NCBI GenBank assembly: GCA_029262535.1
Contig: JAJCZF010000081.1
Coordinates: 1 to 58,207 of the forward strand
Origin: Deltaproteobacteria bacterium
Lineage (GTDB): Bacteria > Desulfobacterota > GWC2-55-46 > JAJCZF01
Direction of reading: 5' to 3'
Length of the DNA stretch: 58,207 nt
Shown here: positions 54,773 through 58,207 of the stretch, in pieces
Layout: each line of letters opens with the position of its first letter
Position numbering within the stretch: the first letter of the stretch is position 1
The notes under the pieces: generated by a model
Seen by the model: the letters and a program-made list of their open reading frames with translations, nothing else
What the model was told of the DNA's origin: nothing
The model's database searches: none
Translations under genes and position numbers: made by a program

Positions 54773-55196
54773 AATCCTCGAAGGTGCCGCTAATCAGACC
54801 CTTCGCTTCATCGGCCTCTCTTGCGGCGAAGGCGTCTTTATCCCATATCTCGAACTGCTGCATGAGACCGATAAGCACGACATCCTTATTAAGACCGGCG
54901 TACTCGCGCAGGGCCTGCGGCACGAGTATGCGCCCGAGCTTATCGATGGTAAAGTCGGTCGCGCCGGAATAGAAGTGCCTTAGAACATTCATCGTCTTGT
55001 TCTTCATCCTCGGCAGAGAGGCGAGCTTTTCCTCAAGAACGAGCCATTCCTTATAAGGATAGGCAACGAGACAGCCGTCGTTGGTCGTAACGATAAGGCG
55101 ACTATCGTACTCCCCGCCAAGAACCTCGCGGAACTTTGCCGGAATACTGAGCCTGCCCTTGGCGTCTATCGTATGTTCAAACCTGCCTCTAAACAC
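54762..55196 (-). CDS. mraZ: MraZ, transcriptional regulator of the dcw cluster
   Basis: The 144-residue protein has two SpoVT/AbrB-type swapped-hairpin repeats: FRGRFEHTIDAKGRLSIPAKF and, about 75 residues later, YSGATDFTIDKLGRILVPQALR (each shown here in part). It binds direct repeats near its own promoter and usually represses the operon. The start is GTG at 55196; an ATG five bases upstream is out of frame. The promoter and candidate operator are at 55201-55293. Confidence 0.96.
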   Translation of the reverse strand: MFRGRFEHTIDAKGRLSIPAKFREVLGGEYDSRLIVTTNDGCLVAYPYKEWLVLEEKLASLPRMKNKTMNVLRHFYSGATDFTIDKLGRILVPQALREYAGLNKDVVLIGLMQQFEIWDKDAFAAREADEAKGLISGTFEDFDL

Positions 55197-55200
55197 TTCA

Positions 55201-55230
55201 TCCCACTTTCGATGGCTTTTATGGCACTTT
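55201..55230 (-). promoter_or_regulatory. candidate MraZ operator
   Basis: On the minus strand three similar blocks, AAAGTGCC, AAAAGCC and AAAGTGGGA, occur at spacings of 10 and 11 bases just upstream of the mraZ GTG. MraZ sites in other bacteria are two to four direct repeats containing GTGG or TGGG with 10-base periodicity. The middle block is degenerate, so confidence is moderate. Confidence 0.45.
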
Positions 55231-55264
55231 ATAGTACTTCATACAACTATTCTCCACCAACCTC

Positions 55265-55293
55265 AATATATTCCTCTCGTCAAACTTTGTCAA
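55265..55293 (-). promoter_or_regulatory. strong sigma-70 promoter of the dcw operon
   Basis: On the minus strand TTGACA (55288-55293) and TATATT (55265-55270) are separated by exactly 17 bases. This is the best sigma-70 match in the window and would start transcription near 55258, giving a leader of about 60 bases before mraZ. Confidence 0.75.
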
Positions 55294-55318
55294 GGGCTTT
55301 TTCATTAAAATAGCCCTT
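55291..55318. repeat. inverted repeat overlapping the mraZ -35 box
   Basis: CAAGGGCT and AGCCCTTG form a perfect 8-bp stem around 12 to 13 bases. On the plus strand it is followed by TTTTT and looks like a terminator, though no plus-strand gene reads into it. On the minus strand its 3' arm abuts the TTGACA of the mraZ promoter, so it could be an operator. Confidence 0.4.
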
Positions 55319-55717
55319 GTTTTTCGGGTGCTTGCAAAAAAGTCGTTAAAGTGGAATAGAGTCCCATATAGAGGAGTTCTGGCAATACAACAATATATTG
55401 TGGTTGGCAGTAGAAGAGGGTGCAGATACGGTATTTAGCGTATCATAGAAATAAATATTTAGAGAGCTTTTAGGAGGTGTTTATTTCTTCTTATTTTTTT
55501 ATTCTTTACAGGTAAAATCAACGCTTTCAATGGCTTTTGGCGTTTTATTAAGAGGTGGGATTAAAAAAGGATTTCCCACATGAAGCAATATTTTCAGGAT
55601 GAATTAATAGTAATTTTGTGCAGAAGGGTAATTCTTCCAATGCAAGGAAGCAGTCCTGGGTATGGCTGAGAAAAGGCCGAATTATAAACTGGTCGATCGA
55701 AAAAACCTTCAAAAAAA

Positions 55718-56126
55718 TGACCGGAGGATGCCTGTAAGCCGGATCTTGTCCCCTTCTCTATTAAGAGGAGGGTGGCGACCATTCATCTAGGGCCATTGTT
55801 GCCAATGACCTCAAGCAGCCTACCCGCTTCGCCCCCCTTTCGGGATAAGGACGGGCCGCCCTTAAGACGAAGCCTATTTGGCCTTGCATCGGGAGGGGGT
55901 TACATAGCGCTACCGGTCACCCGGCAGCCTGGTGGGCTCTTACCCCACCGTTTCACCCTTACCGCGCGCCCGAAGGCGCGAGGCGGTATACTTTCTGTTG
56001 CCCTAATCCCTGGGGTCGCCCCCGGTCGCCGTTAACGACCTCCCTGCCCTGCGGTGTCCGGACTTTCCTCGCCCTTTTAATGTATTGCTACAAAAAAGGC
56101 CGCAGCCGCCCGGCATCCTCCGGTCA
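55718..56126 (-). ncRNA. rnpB: RNase P RNA, bacterial type A
   Basis: The minus strand contains the universal RNase P RNA blocks in order: GAGGAAAGTCCGGAC and GCAGGGCAGGG near the 5' end, GGTAAGGGTGAAACGGTG, GTAAGAGCCCACC, GCAAGGCCAAATAGG, GGGTAGGCTGCTTGAG and CTAGATGAATGG. The ends (TGACCGGAGGATGCC at 56126-56112 and its complement at 55732-55718) pair perfectly over 15 bp to form helix P1, which fixes the boundaries. Seven T residues follow on the coding strand, so P1 may also help terminate transcription. RNase P removes tRNA 5' leaders. The gene lies between an RNase HI gene and mraZ. Confidence 0.97.
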
Positions 56127-56131
56127 GGATT

Positions 56132-56137
56132 ATTATA
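56132..56137 (-). promoter_or_regulatory. -10 box of rnpB
   Basis: TATAAT on the minus strand ends six bases before the mapped 5' end of P1 at 56126, the right distance for a transcription start there. A second TATAAT lies at 56142-56147. No good -35 is visible. Confidence 0.55.
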
Positions 56138-56208
56138 CTATATTATAGAAAGGTTTCATAACGGAACTAAGCAGGTGGATAAAAGAATTTGAAATAAGAA
56201 GATCGGAC

Positions 56209-56799
56209 CTATCGTGAGTCCATAGCCTTATTAGCCAGGTGGTCGGCCTCTGAGTTAAGCTCTCTTCTTATATGGGTGATCTTAAAAGACTCAAAGGAGG
56301 TGATGAGCTTTTTTGCCTTGGCGAATAGTTCTTTTAAAACCGGATTCTTTACGCGGTAAACGCCCTTTATCTGCTTTACCACCAGCTCGCTATCGGCAAA
56401 GACCTCTATGCGAGAGGTAAGTTCGCGGGCTTCGGTAAGGGCGAGTATCAAGGCCTCGTATTCGGCGACATTATTGGTGGCGATACCGAGATAGCGATGC
56501 AGCTCTTTTACGGAATTACCCGCTTTATCCTTTATGATCGCGCCCGCGCCGGCCGGCCCCGGATTACCGCGCGAGCCGCCGTCAACATAAATAAAAAGAG
56601 GCTCTCCGCCGGACTTTGGCTTTACGGGCGAAGCTTTAGCCTTGGCCTTTTTTGGTTTAGGCGCGTCCACAAGGGCGCGCAGGGCCGCCTGTGCCTCTTC
56701 CAGATTTATATTTAGATTTAGAGCTGTGGTATGTATATCGAGAGTATCGTAGATATCGCGCAATACCCTCTTTGTAAGCTTTTTGGTGGACTCGGTCAT
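56209..56799 (-). CDS. RNase HI family protein with N-terminal helical extension
   Basis: The 196-residue protein has an RNase H fold from about residue 66: FIYVDGGSRGNPGPAGAGAI (catalytic D73), NNVAEYEALILAL (E113), VFADSELVVKQIKG (D136) and NSEADHLANKAM (D186), the full DEDD set. It should cut RNA in RNA-DNA hybrids. The first 65 residues are a helical, partly basic segment (VDAPKPKKAKAKASPVKP) not present in E. coli RnhA. It follows the zinc-ribbon gene by 11 bases and is probably co-transcribed with it, upstream of rnpB. Confidence 0.88.
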   Translation of the reverse strand: MTESTKKLTKRVLRDIYDTLDIHTTALNLNINLEEAQAALRALVDAPKPKKAKAKASPVKPKSGGEPLFIYVDGGSRGNPGPAGAGAIIKDKAGNSVKELHRYLGIATNNVAEYEALILALTEARELTSRIEVFADSELVVKQIKGVYRVKNPVLKELFAKAKKLITSFESFKITHIRRELNSEADHLANKAMDSR

Positions 56800-56810
56800 C
56801 TACCGCCTTA

Positions 56811-57530
56811 TCAGGAGGCTTCTTTTGGTACGCAGTAGAGCAGCCTGTGGCAGTTCGGACAGGTCATCAGCTCTTCGTCGCCCCTTAAGACCTTTATATA
56901 TAGTTGCGGCGGGACGTGAATATTACAACCAAGGCAGGTTTCGTCCAGTATCTCTACCAGGCCGATACCTGCGCGCTTGGCCTTAATGTTTTCGTATCTC
57001 TTAAGAATGGCGGGTGTTATCTCTCCGGTTGCGGTCTCTCTCTCACCCTGCTTTACACTCAAGACAGACTCCCATTCGGGTGTTTTGGTCTCAAGCTCGC
57101 CGGTGAGCCGTTCGAGCTCTTCTTGCTTGGTCATGAGCTCTTCGCTCTTTGCGTCGTAACGGGCCTTACGCTCTTCATAGGTGACATCGAGCTTTTCAAG
57201 CCTCTCGTTGGCCATCTTGATATTTTTTCTGGCCGTTACCATCTCTTTATTGAGCGCTTTAAGCTGCTTGTCGGTAGTTACGTCGCTAGTGCGCTCTTCG
57301 TCCTTTGAGAGCTTTTCGTTATTTACCCTGATTATCTCTTTGACTTCCTTTATAGATTCGTCAACGGAGTTATAATCGCCTTCGAGAACTTCGAGCTGTG
57401 CCGAGAGCCTCTCGGCCTCTTCGGTGGCATTCTTTATGCCGTCATTATAACCCTTATCTTCGCGTTCTATCTCCAGTATTGCAAGGTCTATCTCTTGAAT
57501 TTTAATAAGCGTGTGTATGGGGTTCGACAA
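56811..57530 (-). CDS. coiled-coil protein with C4-type zinc ribbon
   Basis: The 239-residue protein is a long helical coiled coil (about residues 20-170, rich in Glu, Lys and Leu) followed by a zinc ribbon with CLGCNIHVPPQLYIKV and CPNCHRLLY. This layout matches a widespread family of zinc-ribbon proteins that often precede RNase HI-type genes. Homologues are thought to bind nucleic acid or protein partners, but function is not established. The start is TTG at 57530, with a perfect AGGAGG at six bases; no ATG lies near. Confidence 0.88.
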   Translation of the reverse strand: MSNPIHTLIKIQEIDLAILEIEREDKGYNDGIKNATEEAERLSAQLEVLEGDYNSVDESIKEVKEIIRVNNEKLSKDEERTSDVTTDKQLKALNKEMVTARKNIKMANERLEKLDVTYEERKARYDAKSEELMTKQEELERLTGELETKTPEWESVLSVKQGERETATGEITPAILKRYENIKAKRAGIGLVEILDETCLGCNIHVPPQLYIKVLRGDEELMTCPNCHRLLYCVPKEAS

Positions 57531-57567
57531 GAATTCCTCCTATATGGATAGAGCGGTGAGTTGTATT

Positions 57568-57644
57568 TGGTGGGCCCACCAGGATTCGAACCTGGGACCG
57601 ACCGGTTATGAGCCGGTGGCTCTTCCGGGCTGAGCTATGGGCCC
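57568..57644 (-). tRNA. tRNA with CAU anticodon (Met or Ile2)
   Basis: The 77 bases on the minus strand fold as a full cloverleaf. The acceptor stem is GGGCCCA with TGGGCCC plus the encoded ACCA. The D arm is GCTC/GAGC, the anticodon arm ACCGG-CTCATAA-CCGGT, and the T arm CCAGG-TTCGAAT-CCTGG. The anticodon is CAU. The first pair G-C and the T loop TTCGAAT rule out the initiator form as described in E. coli. Elongator Met and lysidine-modified Ile2 both use CAU, and the sequence does not separate them with certainty. Confidence 0.95.
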
Positions 57645-57805
57645 ATGAAACGGCGCTAAAGTTTACCTATCAAGCTGCTTGCCGTTTAATAATGCAGTGT
57701 ACCACTTGGAGCGGAAAAATCAATTTAAAAATGAGAGAAAAAAGAAGAGAAGAGGAAAAAAAGCAATGCGAAAAAAGGGCAGATGCAAAAGGGTTGGAAT
57801 CCCGG

Positions 57806-58207
57806 CTATTTATCTTTCCAATCATGGCCGCAAGCTCGACATCCGAGCCTCTTTCTAGCTCGAAAGAAAGGTAGACCGATAAAGATCCAAGAGAGGAATG
57901 CCAGCCGCCTATCGCTGTAGTAGTCCGTATCCTCGCTGCCGCACTTGGGGCAAGCACCCCAGCCGCCCGTCTCTCCTGCTTCGGACTCGTTGCCTGTCGC
58001 GGAGCTTCCTTCTTCAACCGGCCTATCCAGAATCGAACGTGCTCGGTCGAGATCTTCGGCACGGACCTTATTTACGCCACCGATGGCGTTAGAGTACATC
58101 CAGTTCATACTTACCGTATGCTCGTCAAAAAGTGCCGCAAAAATCCCCTCGGACTCAAGCCGCCCCTTTGCGATATGAGCCTCCCAAGTGTTCTCAAACG
58201 ACGCGAC
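57806..58207 (-). CDS. DUF2007-like protein with zinc ribbon (partial, N-terminus beyond window)
   Basis: The frame stays open upstream past 58108 to the window edge, giving 133 codons. The upstream part reads EAHIAKGRLESEGIFAALFDEH, shown here as its two parts EAHIAKGRLESEG and IFAALFDEH, then MNWMYSNAIGG and VRAEDLDRARSIL. This matches the DUF2007 pattern (also called putative signal-transducing domain), in which a single alpha/beta domain is followed by a variable tail. The tail has a zinc ribbon (CPKCGSED and CRACGHDW) with a hydrophobic stretch LAFLSWIFIGLPFF between the pairs. The ATG at 58108 is therefore internal. The function of the domain is unknown. Confidence 0.8.
   Translation of the reverse strand, partial: VASFENTWEAHIAKGRLESEGIFAALFDEHTVSMNWMYSNAIGGVNKVRAEDLDRARSILDRPVEEGSSATGNESEAGETGGWGACPKCGSEDTDYYSDRRLAFLSWIFIGLPFFRARKRLGCRACGHDWKDK

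Larger units (their letters stand above)
55231..55717. other. intergenic region between mraZ and rnpB
   Basis: About 490 AT-rich bases. It holds the mraZ promoter, an inverted repeat at 55290-55319, and a GTGGGA/TCCCAC inverted repeat at about 55556-55580. No open frame with a ribosome site is seen on either strand. Confidence 0.5.

Noticed and set aside
57670..58062. 130-aa minus-strand ORF overlapping the zinc-ribbon gene at the end
   Set aside because: It is in a different frame from the DUF2007-like gene, which has domain and Cys support.

Overview
This window looks like a chromosomal segment of a Gram-negative, type-IV-piliated bacterium that makes meso-diaminopimelate peptidoglycan. 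The evidence is a complete division and cell-wall (dcw) cluster, a MurE with the DNPR motif, a sigma-54 response regulator beside pilin genes, and SpoVG next to an M23 endopeptidase. The mix (SpoVG, a REC-REC-GGDEF protein, FN3-bearing PilW, an RNase H/rnpB/mraZ neighbourhood) fits the former Deltaproteobacteria (Desulfobacterota and relatives). That placement is inference; no rRNA is present. Most genes are rich in GCC/GGC-type codons; one gene (24214-24978) is clearly more AT-rich.

Layout. (1) 1-6318, minus strand: a minor-pilin operon (fimT/gspH-like, pilV, a very large pilW with fibronectin-type repeats, pilX, and the first codons of a further gene at the edge), preceded by a good sigma-54 promoter at 6399-6414. 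(2) 6481-15777, minus: a PilR-like regulator and its kinase, prepilin peptidase, an orphan HEPN protein, argJ, secA with a His/Asp-rich tail insertion, and an M23 peptidase. (3) 16183-21765, minus: spoVG, then a c-di-GMP signalling pair (REC-REC-GGDEF protein and a large hybrid kinase). (4) 22013-26528, plus: purM-purN-DUF523, an AT-rich DUF4145-type gene, a Dabb protein, a UPF0173 hydrolase and rpmB. (5) 26529-26908: non-coding tandem repeats. (6) 26909-36350: ridA and relA/spoT (minus), PBP1A (plus), a phosphoesterase and small zinc proteins (minus), and a DUF1998 helicase (plus). (7) 36412-55196, minus: the dcw cluster in the order mraZ, rsmH, 67-aa zinc protein, ftsL, ftsI, murE, murF, 68-aa unknown ORF, mraY, murD, ftsW, murG, murC, murB, ddl, ftsQ, ftsA, ftsZ. 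(8) 55718-58207, minus: rnpB, an RNase HI family protein, a coiled-coil zinc-ribbon protein, a tRNA with CAU anticodon, and a partial DUF2007 protein.

How the genes work together. Regions 1 and 2 form a pilus module: the kinase and regulator probably act on the sigma-54 promoter of the pilin operon, and the peptidase processes the prepilins. Region 7 makes lipid II from UDP-MurNAc precursors, flips and polymerises it (FtsW/FtsI) and builds the Z ring; almost all of its genes overlap or nearly touch, so it is probably one long transcript from the mraZ promoter. PBP1A and the M23 peptidase add wall synthesis and remodelling. The rest is housekeeping and signalling.

No clear undescribed multi-gene system (defence island, CRISPR, prophage or biosynthetic cluster) is visible. 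The least explained items are a dispersed palindromic repeat family in the intergenic regions, two small unknown genes embedded in the dcw cluster, the enlarged or acidic minor pilins, and a lone DUF4145 gene next to a mobile-looking repeat.
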